Positions 16,810-26,918 are shown, counted from the first letter of the stretch. The stretch: DNA of 45,719 bases from Clostridia bacterium (GCA_017510245.1 JAFWNQ010000009.1:1-45719); one strand, 5' to 3'. Notes: generated from the sequence alone by a model not told the origin. A program made the numbers and translations.

Positions 16810-18453
16810 ATGGAAAAAAATCAAAAAAAGATAAAAGATACAAAATTTGTTTTTGTAACTGGAGGTGTTGTATCTGGTCTTGGAAAAGGAATAACAGCTG
16901 CATCATTGGGAAGACTATTGAAAAATAGAGGATATAAAGTTACAAATCAAAAATTAGACCCATATATAAATGTTGATCCTGGAACAATGAGTCCATATGA
17001 GCATGGAGAAGTTTTTGTTACAGAAGATGGAGCCGAAACAGACCTAGATTTAGGACATTATGAAAGATTTATTGATGAAAATTTGACAGGTAATTCAAGT
17101 ATAACTAGTGGAAAGATATATTCTGAAGTAATAGAAAGAGAACGTAGAGGAGATTACTTAGGGAAAACGGTACAAGTAATTCCACATATAACAAATGCAA
17201 TAAAAGAGAAGATATACAAGTTTGAAGAAGATGATATTGATATTGTTATAACTGAAGTTGGAGGAACAGTTGGAGATATTGAAGGACAAGCGATGATTGA
17301 GGCTATTAGACAAATTGGGATAGAACAACCAGAGAGTAGCGTAGTATTTATACATGTTACATTATTACCTTATATAAGTGGATCCAATGAATTGAAATCA
17401 AAACCAACGCAACATTCTGTTAAAGAAATTCAGGCATTAGGTATAAGTCCTGATATCTTAGTTTGTAGAGCAGATACAAGAATTCCAGATAGTATGAAAC
17501 AAAAGATTGCACTCTTCTGTAATGTAAGGAAAGAAAATGTAATTGAGAATTCTACTGTTTCAAATCTTTATGAAGTACCATTAATGTTAGAAAAAGAAGG
17601 ACTAGCTAATGCTGTTTGTAGAAAACTAAATCTAACAAACCAAGCACCAGATAATGATGAATGGGAAAAAATGATAAAAAGAATAAAGCGAATAAAAAAA
17701 GAAAACAATGTGAAAATAGCGATAGTAGGAAAATATACAAAACTTGAAGACTCATATTTATCTGTTGCAGAAAGCCTTCATCATGCTGGCTTTGCAAATA
17801 ATTTGAATGTAGAAATAGAATTTATTGATAGTGAAACTATAAATAATGGAAATGTAAAGGAAAAATTAGGTCATCTAGATGGAATAATCGTACCAGGAGG
17901 TTTTGGAGAAAGAGGAATTGAAGGTATGATTAGTACGATAAAATATGCTCGAGAAAATAAAATTCCATTTTTAGGTATATGTCTAGGAATGCAAATGGCG
18001 GTTGTTGAGTTTGCAAGGAATGTATTAAAACTAAATGATGTTAACTCAGAAGAATTTGATGCAAACTGTGAAAATCCAGTTATTCATATAATGGATAGCC
18101 AAAAAATAATAAAGAAAAAAGGTGGAACTATGAGATTGGGAGCTTATCCTTGCATCTTAAAATCAGGCAGCTATGCAAGTAAACTATATGGTGAAAAAGA
18201 AATTATGGAAAGACATAGACATAGATTTGAATATAATAATAAATATAGAGAACTAATGGAACAGAATGGACTAACAATTGCAGGAACATCACCAGATGGT
18301 GAGTTAGTGGAAATTGTTGAAATAAGTGAAAGTCAACATCCATTTTTCATTGCAGGTCAATTTCATCCAGAGTTTAAATCGAGACCAGATAGACCTCAAC
18401 CTTTATTTAAAGAATTAGTTAGAAAAGCAAAGATAGTTAATAGCAATAAATAA
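16810..18453 (+). CDS. pyrG: CTP synthase
   Basis: Makes CTP from UTP, ATP and glutamine in the cytoplasm. The 547-residue protein has the synthetase domain first ([20 protein letters not shown] near 14-33, then [19 protein letters not shown]) and a class I glutamine amidotransferase domain second, with nucleophile motif GICLGMQ and FHPEFKSRP. Length and order are normal. Spacing of AGAAAGG to the ATG is good. The attenuator upstream suggests regulation by nucleotide level. It stands alone between two terminators. Confidence 0.98.
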   Translation: MEKNQKKIKDTKFVFVTGGVVSGLGKGITAASLGRLLKNRGYKVTNQKLDPYINVDPGTMSPYEHGEVFVTEDGAETDLDLGHYERFIDENLTGNSSITSGKIYSEVIERERRGDYLGKTVQVIPHITNAIKEKIYKFEEDDIDIVITEVGGTVGDIEGQAMIEAIRQIGIEQPESSVVFIHVTLLPYISGSNELKSKPTQHSVKEIQALGISPDILVCRADTRIPDSMKQKIALFCNVRKENVIENSTVSNLYEVPLMLEKEGLANAVCRKLNLTNQAPDNDEWEKMIKRIKRIKKENNVKIAIVGKYTKLEDSYLSVAESLHHAGFANNLNVEIEFIDSETINNGNVKEKLGHLDGIIVPGGFGERGIEGMISTIKYARENKIPFLGICLGMQMAVVEFARNVLKLNDVNSEEFDANCENPVIHIMDSQKIIKKKGGTMRLGAYPCILKSGSYASKLYGEKEIMERHRHRFEYNNKYRELMEQNGLTIAGTSPDGELVEIVEISESQHPFFIAGQFHPEFKSRPDRPQPLFKELVRKAKIVNSNK

Positions 18454-18476
18454 GTATAGCGTGAAAGCATAGAAGT

Positions 18477-18525
18477 AAAATAACCCCAAATTGTTAGAAA
18501 AGGTATAGCAATTGGGGTTATTTTA
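18477..18525. terminator. Bidirectional terminator between pyrG and the ytxC-like gene
   Basis: AAAATAACCCCAA (18477-18489) pairs with TTGGGGTTATTTT (18513-18525), with A-rich and T-rich edges. Confidence 0.85.
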
Positions 18526-18565
18526 TTGGTCGTTTTTGTATTCTTGTTTTTGAATTAAAAAAATC

Positions 18566-19402
18566 TTATTCCATTTTGAAAAGTTTATAAGTTTTACATA
18601 AATCACAATTTTCACAGAGCTTCACTTTATTAGAAAAAATTAACTCAATAGTTTTTATAAACTGATCTTTAGGAGAAATCAAGTGAATTATTATTTTTTT
18701 TGGAAGTAAACCTACTAAAGTATTAAGTACATAGTCATTGTGTGAAAAAGAAATGTCAGATAAATATGATGAATTAAAAGGCTCTAGCTCTAGATACTCA
18801 TTTTTATCAGACAATAGAATTCCTTTTGAATTAATATATAGTAAATTGATAGATATATCTTTTGGAACCTTAGATTCAATATAACTTTTTAAAAGATTTA
18901 CAAAACTAATATATTCTTTATCCATAATATACTGATTTACTGAATCTATTACAAGTTCTTCTAAATGTTTTTTATATTTGAATAGTCGAAAATCAACAAA
19001 TCCTGAGAGTATTAAAACTTTATTAGACTTCAAATAATCCTCAACTTCAATTTTAATTGAATCACTATAATTATTTATTGCTTCGGTATTTTTATTCTTT
19101 ATCAAATCATATTCATCAAAAATAATTTCCTTATCTTTAGTATTAAAATAAAAATAATTTTGATTTATAATTCTATTTACTAAAATGGGTTCATAGAAAA
19201 CAATAATAGTTTCTGACACTATTTTTGAAATTTGCTGATAAAAATCATCTATATTTTTACCTTTGTAGTGTATAATAATATTGTCAAAAATACTAAAACT
19301 GTGTTTTCTATAATATATATCATCATTACTTAAATTATCGATTTTATTATTAATATAACTTAAGATTTCTTTATTATTTGATTTAATGCAGATAGAAATC
19401 AT
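18566..19402 (-). CDS. YtxC-like putative sporulation protein
   Basis: A 278-residue protein matching the YtxC family pattern: residues about 134-190 carry GFVDFRLFKYKKHLEELV and VNQYIMDKEYISFVNLLK, then an ESKVPKDISINLLYIN segment. It ends with a cysteine pair motif (CENCDLC, near 266-272). Most members are annotated as putative sporulation proteins without a defined biochemical role. No signal peptide or membrane span is seen. GGAGGT on the minus strand precedes the ATG. It diverges from ychF. Confidence 0.75.
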   Translation of the reverse strand: MISICIKSNNKEILSYINNKIDNLSNDDIYYRKHSFSIFDNIIIHYKGKNIDDFYQQISKIVSETIIVFYEPILVNRIINQNYFYFNTKDKEIIFDEYDLIKNKNTEAINNYSDSIKIEVEDYLKSNKVLILSGFVDFRLFKYKKHLEELVIDSVNQYIMDKEYISFVNLLKSYIESKVPKDISINLLYINSKGILLSDKNEYLELEPFNSSYLSDISFSHNDYVLNTLVGLLPKKIIIHLISPKDQFIKTIELIFSNKVKLCENCDLCKTYKLFKME

Positions 19403-19497
19403 TATAACCTCCGAGGGAAAGATAAAAACTATTATCTACCATTTAAATTATAATATTCATAAAAAACTTTTTTGAGATTGTATAAAAATAAATTGTA

Positions 19498-19526
19498 TTG
19501 ATTTTTAAAATAAAAAAATGTATAAT
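19498..19526 (+). promoter_or_regulatory. ychF promoter
   Basis: TTGATT (19498-19503), 17 bases, TATAAT (19521-19526). Confidence 0.6.
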
Positions 19527-19556
19527 AGTACCATTAAAGAGAAAGGAAAATTCAAG

Positions 19557-20645
19557 ATGAAGATTGGAATAGTTGGATTACCAAACGTAGGAAAAAGTAC
19601 ACTTTTTAATAGTATTACCAATGCAGGAGCTGAATGTGCTAATTATCCATTTTGCACGATTGAACCTAATGTTGGAGTGGTACCAGTACCTGATGAGAGA
19701 TTAGAAATACTAGGAGAAATGTATGAAACAGAGAAGATAACACATGCTGTAATAGAATTTGTTGATATAGCTGGACTAGTTAAAGGAGCTAGTAAAGGAG
19801 AAGGACTAGGAAATAAGTTTTTATCTAATATTCGTGAAACAGATGCTATACTAGAAGTTGTACGATGCTTTGATGATGATAATGTTATACATGTAAGTGG
19901 AAGTGTTGATCCAATTAGAGACATTGAAACGATAAACTATGAATTAATTTTAGCAGACCTAGATACTGTAAATAGAAGAATAGAAAAGGTAGCTAAATTA
20001 GCAAAAGGTGATAAGAAATATATTGAAGAAGAAAATATACTAAAAAAAGTTCGTGACGTTTTAGAAAATGGAGATATTGCAAGAACAGTAGAATTAACAG
20101 ATGAGGAAAAAGTGATAATAAAAGATACTCTTTTATTAACAATGAAACCGATATTATATGTTGCAAATATTTCTGAAGACGATATAACAAAAGAAGATAA
20201 TAACTATGTTAAGCAAGTTAGAGAGTATGCCCAAAAATATAATGATGAGGTTATAAAGCTTTCTGCAAAGATTGAGGAAGATTTATCCAGCCTAGAAAAT
20301 GATGAAAAAGTTGAGATGCTGGAAGCTCTTGGAATTGATGAATCAGGTTTAGACAAAGTTGTTAGAGCAAGTTATGACTTATTAGGATTAATGTCTTTTT
20401 TAACTGCAGGGAAAAAAGAAGTTAGAGCATGGACAATAAAAAAAGGAACAAAAGCTCCTCAAGCAGCAGGAAAAATACATACAGACTTTGAAAGGGGATT
20501 TATAAAGGCAGAAATTGTAAAATATAATGACTTAATAACAAATGGTAATATTCAAAAAGCAAGAGAAAAAGGACTTGTAAAAATGGAAGGAAAAGACTAT
20601 ATTATGCAAGAGGGAGATATAGTAGAATTCAAATTTAACGTATAA
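19557..20645 (+). CDS. ychF: Ribosome-associated GTPase/ATPase YchF (Obg-like)
   Basis: Obg-family P-loop NTPase that binds ribosomes; YchF members usually prefer ATP because the G4 motif is altered. At 362 residues it has the usual length. G1 is GLPNVGKS (7-14), G3 is DIAGLVKGAS, and the G4 position reads NISE rather than NKxD, as in the family. A coiled-coil arm follows and the TGS domain forms the C-terminus (AWTIKKGTKAPQAAGKIH...EGDIVEFKFNV). The start at 19557 is chosen over 19518 on family alignment and on AAAGGA at about 19542-19547; the earlier ATG lies in the promoter. Confidence 0.97.
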   Translation: MKIGIVGLPNVGKSTLFNSITNAGAECANYPFCTIEPNVGVVPVPDERLEILGEMYETEKITHAVIEFVDIAGLVKGASKGEGLGNKFLSNIRETDAILEVVRCFDDDNVIHVSGSVDPIRDIETINYELILADLDTVNRRIEKVAKLAKGDKKYIEEENILKKVRDVLENGDIARTVELTDEEKVIIKDTLLLTMKPILYVANISEDDITKEDNNYVKQVREYAQKYNDEVIKLSAKIEEDLSSLENDEKVEMLEALGIDESGLDKVVRASYDLLGLMSFLTAGKKEVRAWTIKKGTKAPQAAGKIHTDFERGFIKAEIVKYNDLITNGNIQKAREKGLVKMEGKDYIMQEGDIVEFKFNV

Positions 20646-20657
20646 ATCGCTAAAAAA

Positions 20658-20692
20658 TGCAATTTTACAGAAAAAGTATACATAAAATTGCA
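20658..20692. repeat. Hairpin after ychF without a T-tract
   Basis: TGCAATTTTA (20658-20667) and TAAAATTGCA (20683-20692) are exact reverse complements. On the plus strand the stem is followed by A, not T. A terminator reading would fit only the minus strand, where no gene is present. Confidence 0.5.
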
Positions 20693-20719
20693 AAAAAAAT
20701 AAAAAAATTTAAAAAATGT

Positions 20720-20747
20720 ATTGACTAATAAAAAAAAAAGAGTACAA
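20720..20747 (+). promoter_or_regulatory. Promoter of the 140-aa surface protein gene
   Basis: TTGACT (20720-20725), 16 bases, TACAAT (20742-20747). Confidence 0.6.
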
Positions 20748-20838
20748 TAGAAATATAGGGAATTTGTTAGAATTTTCTAGTTATATTATAGGACAAAATG
20801 TTAATAATAACAAAAAAAGATAATAGAGGGAGAAAATT

Positions 20839-21261
20839 ATGAAAAATTTAAGAAATTATGTTATTTTATCTGTAATTATAGTTATGGTAGTATTAGTTGG
20901 AATGGCACAAGGAGTAAATGCTAGTGGGACTGTTTTATTCCCAACATCTAATTCTACTACTGATACAAATACAAGTACAACTACAAATATAACTCTATCA
21001 GAGAATACTACAGAAAACGCTACTGGAGCAACTGATACAAATAACAATCAAACAACTGTAGCTCCTGCAGCTAATAGTATTATTGTAAATAATTTAAATA
21101 CAAATGTAACTAAAGATACAAATGTAACAAATACAACACCAGTTAAGAGTCAAATTCCTCAAACAGGTGAAAATGATATATATATTGTATCTGCTATTGG
21201 TGTAGTTGCATTAGCTATTGGAACTGTAGCATATTTAAAATCTAGAAAATATGATATATAA
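20839..21261 (+). CDS. Small LPXTG-type cell-wall-anchored protein
   Basis: A 140-residue exported protein. The signal peptide covers about residues 1-29 (hydrophobic core VILSVIIVMVVLVGMAQG, then VNASG). The mature part is low-complexity and rich in T, N and S, with no recognisable domain. It ends with a textbook sorting signal: IPQTGE at about 109-114, a hydrophobic span, and SRKYDI. A flexible, possibly glycosylated wall stalk is a reasonable guess. GAGGGAG lies before the ATG. It is the clearest sortase substrate in the window. Confidence 0.88.
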   Translation: MKNLRNYVILSVIIVMVVLVGMAQGVNASGTVLFPTSNSTTDTNTSTTTNITLSENTTENATGATDTNNNQTTVAPAANSIIVNNLNTNVTKDTNVTNTTPVKSQIPQTGENDIYIVSAIGVVALAIGTVAYLKSRKYDI

Positions 21262-21288
21262 CTTTATCTTAAATTAATATATAAAATA

Positions 21289-21319
21289 GGGGTATTCTAT
21301 TAAGAATGCTCCATTTTTT
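21289..21319 (+). terminator. Terminator after the 140-aa surface protein gene
   Basis: GGGGTATTCT (21289-21298) pairs with AGAATGCTCC (21303-21312) using two G-U pairs, then ATTTTTT. Confidence 0.75.
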
Positions 21320-21344
21320 GTTATATAATTATTATAAACTTCTA

Positions 21345-21373
21345 TTGACTTTTTGAATTAATCAATATATACT
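21345..21373 (+). promoter_or_regulatory. Promoter of the SH3-domain protein gene
   Basis: TTGACT (21345-21350), 17 bases, TATACT (21368-21373). Confidence 0.65.
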
Positions 21374-21403
21374 TGAAATATCTTAGTATGAAAGGATATG
21401 GAT

Positions 21404-22273
21404 ATGAAAAAGATTGTGACAACTATAATAGTTATTGTTTTTTCAATTATGATAGGTAAAGTAGTATTAGCCAAAAGTGGAAGAGTAACGACAAACAATT
21501 TAAATGTTAGAGATGGTTCTACAACTTCAGCTAACTCTATTGGAAAACTAGAAAAAAATAAAACTATAAGCATTTTAGATGAAGAGGATGGATGGTACAA
21601 AATTGATTATGATGGCAAAGATGCATATGTTAGTAAAAACTATGTTGAAGAAATAGATGCTACAAGTGATAATCAAGAAAATGAAGTTGGTACAAGTAGT
21701 AACACTGATGATTCTAGTAAAGAAAACAAATCTACAATTAAAGAACTATCTAAATTATCCAAGGAAGCTGATTTATATATATTACCATTATTGAATGCAA
21801 CTAAGGTGAATAAATTAGAGGAGGGAAAAGAATTTTCTGTAATTTTAGACTATGGAAAATGGTTGTATATTGAGATTGAAAGTGAAAAAGGCTGGATTAT
21901 TTCACAAGATATTGAATTAATTGAAAAAGAACAAGAAGAAGTAAATGATGAACAAAACGAAATAGAAAGTGAAACTACAAATACAGTAGAATCTGAAAGC
22001 AATAATGACAATAATGAAAACAAAGAGACAGAATCAGGTGAATATTCAAGTTATTCTGATGAAGACAGCAATGATTACCCAAAAACAATGTATGTTGATG
22101 CTGACTCAGTAAATGTAAGAAGTTCAGCAAGTACTAGCTCAAGAGCTATAGCTGGAGTGACAAGAAATGAGTCTGTAAAGGTAATCGCAAAAGAAGGGGA
22201 TTGGTACAAGGTTGATACCGAAGATGGAATAGGATATATAAAGAGTAATTTATTATCAGATACAAAAAACTAA
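21404..22273 (+). CDS. Exported protein with bacterial SH3 domains
   Basis: A 289-residue exported protein. After an N-terminal hydrophobic segment (about 4-22) come three SH3b-like units: one near 26-82 (NLNVRDGSTTSANSIGKL), a degenerate middle one near 115-178, and a clear one at the C-terminus (SVNVRSSASTSSRAIAGV...GIGYIKSNLL). An acidic E/N/S-rich linker separates the last two. SH3b domains usually bind cell-wall peptides. No catalytic domain is present, so it is probably a wall-binding or adaptor protein. ATG 21404 is preferred to 21398 because AAAGGA at 21391-21396 is only 1 base from the first but 7 from the second. comEC follows 24 bases later. Confidence 0.85.
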   Translation: MKKIVTTIIVIVFSIMIGKVVLAKSGRVTTNNLNVRDGSTTSANSIGKLEKNKTISILDEEDGWYKIDYDGKDAYVSKNYVEEIDATSDNQENEVGTSSNTDDSSKENKSTIKELSKLSKEADLYILPLLNATKVNKLEEGKEFSVILDYGKWLYIEIESEKGWIISQDIELIEKEQEEVNDEQNEIESETTNTVESESNNDNNENKETESGEYSSYSDEDSNDYPKTMYVDADSVNVRSSASTSSRAIAGVTRNESVKVIAKEGDWYKVDTEDGIGYIKSNLLSDTKN

Positions 22274-22297
22274 TATAGGGGCATATGAAAGGAATGT

Positions 22298-24419
22298 ATG
22301 AAACGAATTATATGCTCTGTTACAATTTTAATAATTATAATAATAATGGGGCTATTCAAGTGTGGAATAGCCCTTTATGATTATAAAGAATCTGAAAAGG
22401 GAAATTACTATGCAACTATAATAGATAAAGTTAAAGAAACCCAATATACAAAAGTATATCTTTGTAAAATAAAAAGAAAAAGATTTTTGCTTTATGCTAA
22501 AAAAAACAAATTGGATTTTGAAATTGGAGATATTATTTATTTTTATGGTACCTTTGAAAAGGGAGAGAATCAAAGAAATTATGGTGGTTTTAATTATAAT
22601 TTGTATTTAAAAACAAGAAAGATATATGGGATTTTCAAAGCAGATAGTATAAAAAGAATTGGAAACAGTAAGAGCTTAATGCTAGGTTATAAGAAAAAAA
22701 TCTATAAAATTAGAAATAATATTATTTCTAATTTCAATAATAATCTTTCTAAAAATAATAGTGCATTACTTTCTGGAATAATACTAGGAGTTACAGATAA
22801 AATATCAAAAGATGTTATTGAAAATTTTCAAAAATCAAGTTTAACGCATACATTAGCTATTTCTGGCGAAAACTTTATGTATATTATCTTGATTTTTAAA
22901 TTAGCAAGCAAAAGAATAAGATTAAAAAATTTTATGAATATAATAACAATACTTAGTTTAATTTTTTTTATGGAATTAACAGGCAATACTTCATCAGTTA
23001 TTAGAGCAGGAATTATGACTATAATTATTATTCTATCAAAACTTCTACATAGAAAATATGATTTTCTTACTAGCTTGTTTCTATCACTCTTAGTTCAAAT
23101 AATATACAATCCATATTGCATATTTGATGTTGGACTAATTCTTTCATATTCTGGGGTATTAGGATTAGCCTTTTTTTATAAACCTCTAAATAGTAAAATT
23201 AAATCAAAATTAATATGTGGAATACTTGCAACTAACATAGCAATAATACCTATTATAATGTATAATTTTAATATTATTTCTTTTAGCTTTTTAATTACAA
23301 ATTTACTATCGTCATTTCTAATTGAAATAATTACAATATTAGGATTCATATCAATTTTTTTTAGATTAAAAATAATATACTTTATATTAAATCATTTCTT
23401 AAATATATTAGAGATAATAATTAGTTATTTTTCCCTAATTCCATTTTCTAAAGTGTATGTGACGACACCATCTTTTTTATCTATAACTATTTACTATGTA
23501 TTAGTTTTATCTATTTTTAAACTAAAAAAAGATAAAGCTAAAAAAACAATAGTTACTTTTTTGACAATTACTATTATTGCGTTAAACACTAATTATTCAT
23601 CATTATTTGGAACTGATAGAATTAAGATTAGTTTTTTAGATGTTGGACAAGGTGATTGTACAGTGATTCAACATAAAAACAAAATAGTTTTGATAGATGG
23701 AGGAGGATCCTCAAATAGTGAGTATGAAATTGGCAAAAACATAGTCATACCTAGCTTACTTGATAAAAAAATAAAAAAGATTAATTATATAATTGTTTCT
23801 CATTTTGACACAGATCATGTTGGAGGATTACTGGAAGTAATGGAAGAACTAAGAGTTGATAATGTGATTATTTCTAAACAAGTTCAAGAAAATGAAAACT
23901 ATAAAAGATTTATTGAAATAGTAAATAGAAAAAATATAGAAATAATAATAGTAGAAAAAGGTAATAAAGTTCAAATTGATGAAAAATTATTTTTTGAAAT
24001 TTTATGGCCTAATAGTTTAGAAATACTTGATGATAATGTATTAAATAACAATTCAATTGTTTGTAAATTGAATTATAATGATTTCTCAATGCTATTTACT
24101 GGAGACATTGAAGAATTAGCAGAAAAATCAATAATAGAAACATATAAGAAAGACTTGAAAAGAATTGAAGCTACTGTACTAAAAGTTGCTCATCATGGAT
24201 CAAAAACTTCTTCATCTGAAGAATTCCTAAAAGCGGTCAAACCTAAAATTACATTAATTGGAGTTGGAAAGAATAATAAATTTGGACATCCTAATGAAGA
24301 AGTTTTGTCAAGGATAGAGAAAATACGGGGCTACAACATATAGAACAGATAAAATGGGAGAAATAATAATAAATACTTATAAAGGAAAAATAGTAATAGA
24401 AAAAATCTTACAAGAATGA
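22298..24419 (+). CDS. comEC: DNA uptake channel ComEC/Rec2, frameshifted near its 3' end
   Basis: Membrane channel that moves single-stranded DNA into the cell during transformation. Order: an N-terminal span and OB-like domain, the multi-span competence domain (HTLAISGENFMYI near 188-200), then a metallo-beta-lactamase domain (FLDVGQGDC, SHFDTDHVGG, FTGDIEELA, KVAHHGSKTSS). The frame from 22298 stops at 24341-24343 after SRIEKIRGYNI. If one A is removed from the run at 24320-24323, the frame continues as KYGATTYRTDKMGEI and ends at TGA 24417-24419, giving the normal ComEC end. So one extra base lies at about 24320-24323. Only about 30 C-terminal residues are lost without correction. Confidence 0.88.
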
Positions 24420-24421
24420 TT

Positions 24422-24450
24422 TTGACAAAATAATTACTTGGTGATATAAT
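24422..24450 (+). promoter_or_regulatory. Consensus promoter of the 153-aa gene
   Basis: TTGACA (24422-24427), 17 bases, TATAAT (24445-24450): perfect consensus hexamers, starting 3 bases after the restored comEC stop. The leader to the gene start is about 80 bases. Confidence 0.8.
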
Positions 24451-24539
24451 TAATAAGATTAACTGTAAATAGAATGATTTAATAATTTAAGTTATTTGAC
24501 TTTATCTTTTAGAAAAAATCTATAGTAGAAGGGAATGAA

Positions 24540-25001
24540 ATGTTAGCAGACAATTCTATTAAGAGATTGATGGAAAAAGAAGTTATGTATTCTTTATTAA
24601 TCACAGCGACGAGTGGGGGCTTTTATAAGACTATTAGACCTAAGAATGATGCAGAGGAAGAAGTTATAAAATCTCTTGTGGACTTGGGTTTTAATGTTGA
24701 AATTATAAAAAGACAAATTGAAAAGAATGATATATATCGGATAGAGTGGTGCAATCGCATTACAACATTTAAACCTGCACCAGCACTTATGCTAAGTATT
24801 TCTATCAGTGAATTGATTGATAGAATTATTCTGTACAAGGAAATAGGAAAGAATTATAGGACACTAATAACGCAACTTCCAAAAGTTGTAAAGAGTATAA
24901 TTTGTTCCTGTGTGGGTGCTAACGATATAAATAGTGCGTTCGAAGACAAAAAAATTAGAGAAGTGACAATTGCAGATCTTTTCCATACAATTTGTGATTA
25001 A
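24540..25001 (+). CDS. Hypothetical protein, 153 aa
   Basis: Not recognised. The 153-residue protein is mixed helical and strand-like, with no signal peptide or membrane span. Visible points are a basic, polar N-terminal half (GGFYKTIRPKNDAEEEVIKS), RIEWCNRITTFKPAPA near 68-83, a leucine/isoleucine-rich helix (ALMLSISISELIDRIILYKEI) and a CSC near 122-124. It has a perfect consensus promoter, so it may be well expressed. The ATG follows AGAAGGGA. A hairpin at 25034-25070 ends the unit. Confidence 0.7.
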   Translation: MLADNSIKRLMEKEVMYSLLITATSGGFYKTIRPKNDAEEEVIKSLVDLGFNVEIIKRQIEKNDIYRIEWCNRITTFKPAPALMLSISISELIDRIILYKEIGKNYRTLITQLPKVVKSIICSCVGANDINSAFEDKKIREVTIADLFHTICD

Positions 25002-25033
25002 AACAACGATTGAATACATGGATTTTGGAATGA

Positions 25034-25070
25034 TTTTGAGGGTAAGTTGAATTTTGACTTACCCTCAAAA
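25034..25070. repeat. 14-bp hairpin between the 153-aa gene and mltG
   Basis: TTTTGAGGGTAAGT (25034-25047) pairs exactly with 25057-25070 around a 9-base loop. A-rich bases, not T, follow on the plus strand, so it is not a classic terminator, although the position fits one. Confidence 0.6.
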
Positions 25071-25147
25071 AAATTTATAATAAAAAACTATGAAAAAAGA
25101 TGATGATATGATAAAATATATATGAAGAAGTTGAAAGGAAAGAAATA

Positions 25148-26224
25148 ATGAAGAAATCAATAATAATTATTATAATATTAGTAGCTTTAATTATAGCAGT
25201 ATTAGGCCCTATATTGTACTATAATAACATGATAAGCCCTGTTAGTAAAAATAGTGAGGAAGTATCATTTAAAATTGAACAGGGAACGACATCAAACGGA
25301 ATAGGAGAAATTCTAAAACAGGAGAATTTGATTAAGAGTGAGTTCATATATAAGATTTATGTAAAAATGAATAAAGTAAATAATATGCAGGCTGGTGAAT
25401 ATACATTGAACAAAAACATGAAATTAAGTGAAATAGTTAAAATATTGCAAGAAGGACCAGACAAACTACAAAATACTATAGACGTAACGTTTCTTGAAGG
25501 AAAGAATTTTCGTTGGATAGCAAAAACAATAGCAGAAAAAACAAACAATTCAGAAGATAGCGTGTTTGAATTATTGAATGATAATGAATATATAGATACA
25601 TTAATAGATAAATATTGGTTTATTACTGATGAAATAAAAAATAAAGATATATATTATGCACTAGAAGGATATCTATTTCCAGATACATATAATTTCAAAA
25701 ATAAAGATATTACAGTTAAAGAAATATTTGAAGCTATGCTTGATCAAATGGAAAAGAAATTAGAACAATATAAAGATGAAATTCAAAAATCAGGTATATC
25801 AATGCATAGACTATTAACAGTTGCATCTATTGTTGAATTAGAGGCTTCTAATGCTGAAAGCAGATCTACAGTTGCAAGCGTATTTTATAATAGAGTCCAA
25901 AAGAATATGGCAATGGGCAGTGATGTTACAACATATTATGCAATTAAAGTTGATATGTCAGAAAGAGACTTGAAACAAAGTGAATTAAACAAGAGCAATC
26001 CATATAATACAAGAGGACCAAATATGGAAGGAAAAATACCTGTTGGACCAATATGTTCAGTTGGAATTGAATCTATAAATGCAGCATTACATCCAGAAAC
26101 AACAGATTACTTATATTTTGTAGCAGATAAAAATGGAAAGGTATATTTTGCAAAAAACGTGGAAGAGCATAATAACAACATAAAATCTTTAAAACAACAA
26201 GGACTTTGGTATACATATGAATAA
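25148..26224 (+). CDS. mltG: Endolytic murein transglycosylase MltG
   Basis: Cleaves nascent peptidoglycan strands outside the membrane and so helps set glycan chain length. The 358-residue protein has one N-terminal membrane anchor (about 3-25), a LysM-like region, and the YceG domain with the catalytic glutamate in TVASIVELEA (E230 is the likely residue). The conserved NPYNTR and GPICSVGIESINAALHP segments follow, ending with YFAKNVEEHN. GAAAGGAAAG precedes the ATG. The BofC-domain gene follows 39 bases later. Confidence 0.95.
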   Translation: MKKSIIIIIILVALIIAVLGPILYYNNMISPVSKNSEEVSFKIEQGTTSNGIGEILKQENLIKSEFIYKIYVKMNKVNNMQAGEYTLNKNMKLSEIVKILQEGPDKLQNTIDVTFLEGKNFRWIAKTIAEKTNNSEDSVFELLNDNEYIDTLIDKYWFITDEIKNKDIYYALEGYLFPDTYNFKNKDITVKEIFEAMLDQMEKKLEQYKDEIQKSGISMHRLLTVASIVELEASNAESRSTVASVFYNRVQKNMAMGSDVTTYYAIKVDMSERDLKQSELNKSNPYNTRGPNMEGKIPVGPICSVGIESINAALHPETTDYLYFVADKNGKVYFAKNVEEHNNNIKSLKQQGLWYTYE

Positions 26225-26263
26225 TTTTTAGAAGAATGGAAACAATTACCTTGAGGTGATTGA

Positions 26264-26839
26264 ATGAAAAAAACAATATGGATAGGTATTATTGTTTCTA
26301 TTATATTTCTAGGAATTACAGCAGGAATAGTTATACATGTGTATGGGGATACTAAAATAGAGAAGGCTACTGTACAGCAAGTAAAAGAAATAAATAGCGT
26401 GTTGGAAAATCAAATTGTGGTAGAAACAGCATCTATAGAAGAAAAAACATCTCCTAATGCATTTATAACATTTGAAACCTATTATAGCCGATGTGGCCAT
26501 AGTAAAATAAATAGAGATAAAATTAAAGATGAAGAAGTAAACAAAACGGAAGATGAAATAAAAAAAGCATATCCTAATTGGAAGATTAAGAAGTTTAACT
26601 CAAATGAAATAACACTATACAGGGAAGAGAATAGTATTTGTGAAAACCATTATATGATAAAAGAAAAAGATGGATATATATCTATCTACTCAATTCAAAA
26701 TGATGGTTATGAGGAAGAAAAAGAGACTACAGATATTTCTACACAGTATTTACCAGAAGAAGATATTAAATTATTACAAAATGGAATTAAAGTAAATAGT
26801 GAATCAGAACTAGAACAAGTACTTAGTGATTATGATTAA
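26264..26839 (+). CDS. BofC C-terminal domain protein
   Basis: A 191-residue protein with one N-terminal membrane segment (about 5-26) and an extracytoplasmic domain matching the BofC C-terminal domain: YYSRCGH near 69-75, YPNWKIKKF, ENHYMIKEKDGYISIY and the closing TTDISTQYLPEEDIKLLQNGI. In Bacillus, BofC restrains the SpoIVB protease during sporulation. spoIVB is not in this window, so the same role is only inferred. AGGTG lies before the ATG and a terminator follows. It is probably co-transcribed with mltG. Confidence 0.8.
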   Translation: MKKTIWIGIIVSIIFLGITAGIVIHVYGDTKIEKATVQQVKEINSVLENQIVVETASIEEKTSPNAFITFETYYSRCGHSKINRDKIKDEEVNKTEDEIKKAYPNWKIKKFNSNEITLYREENSICENHYMIKEKDGYISIYSIQNDGYEEEKETTDISTQYLPEEDIKLLQNGIKVNSESELEQVLSDYD

Positions 26840-26874
26840 AAACGACAATTCTATAAATGGAATTGTCGTTTTTT
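26838..26874 (+). terminator. Terminator after the BofC-domain gene
   Basis: AAAAACGACAATTC (26838-26851) pairs exactly with 26860-26873, with the T-rich end TTTTTT. Confidence 0.9.
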
Positions 26875-26889
26875 GACGAACGATTTTTA

Positions 26890-26918
26890 TTGACAAATTA
26901 ATAAATACAGTTTATAAT
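26890..26918 (+). promoter_or_regulatory. Promoter of the comM-dprA-yraN unit
   Basis: TTGACA (26890-26895), 17 bases, TATAAT (26913-26918): full consensus. Confidence 0.8.

Noticed and set aside
24320..24343. Programmed frameshift in comEC
   Set aside because: There is no slippery heptamer with a downstream structure, and only the last 30 residues are affected. A homopolymer error or mutation is simpler.
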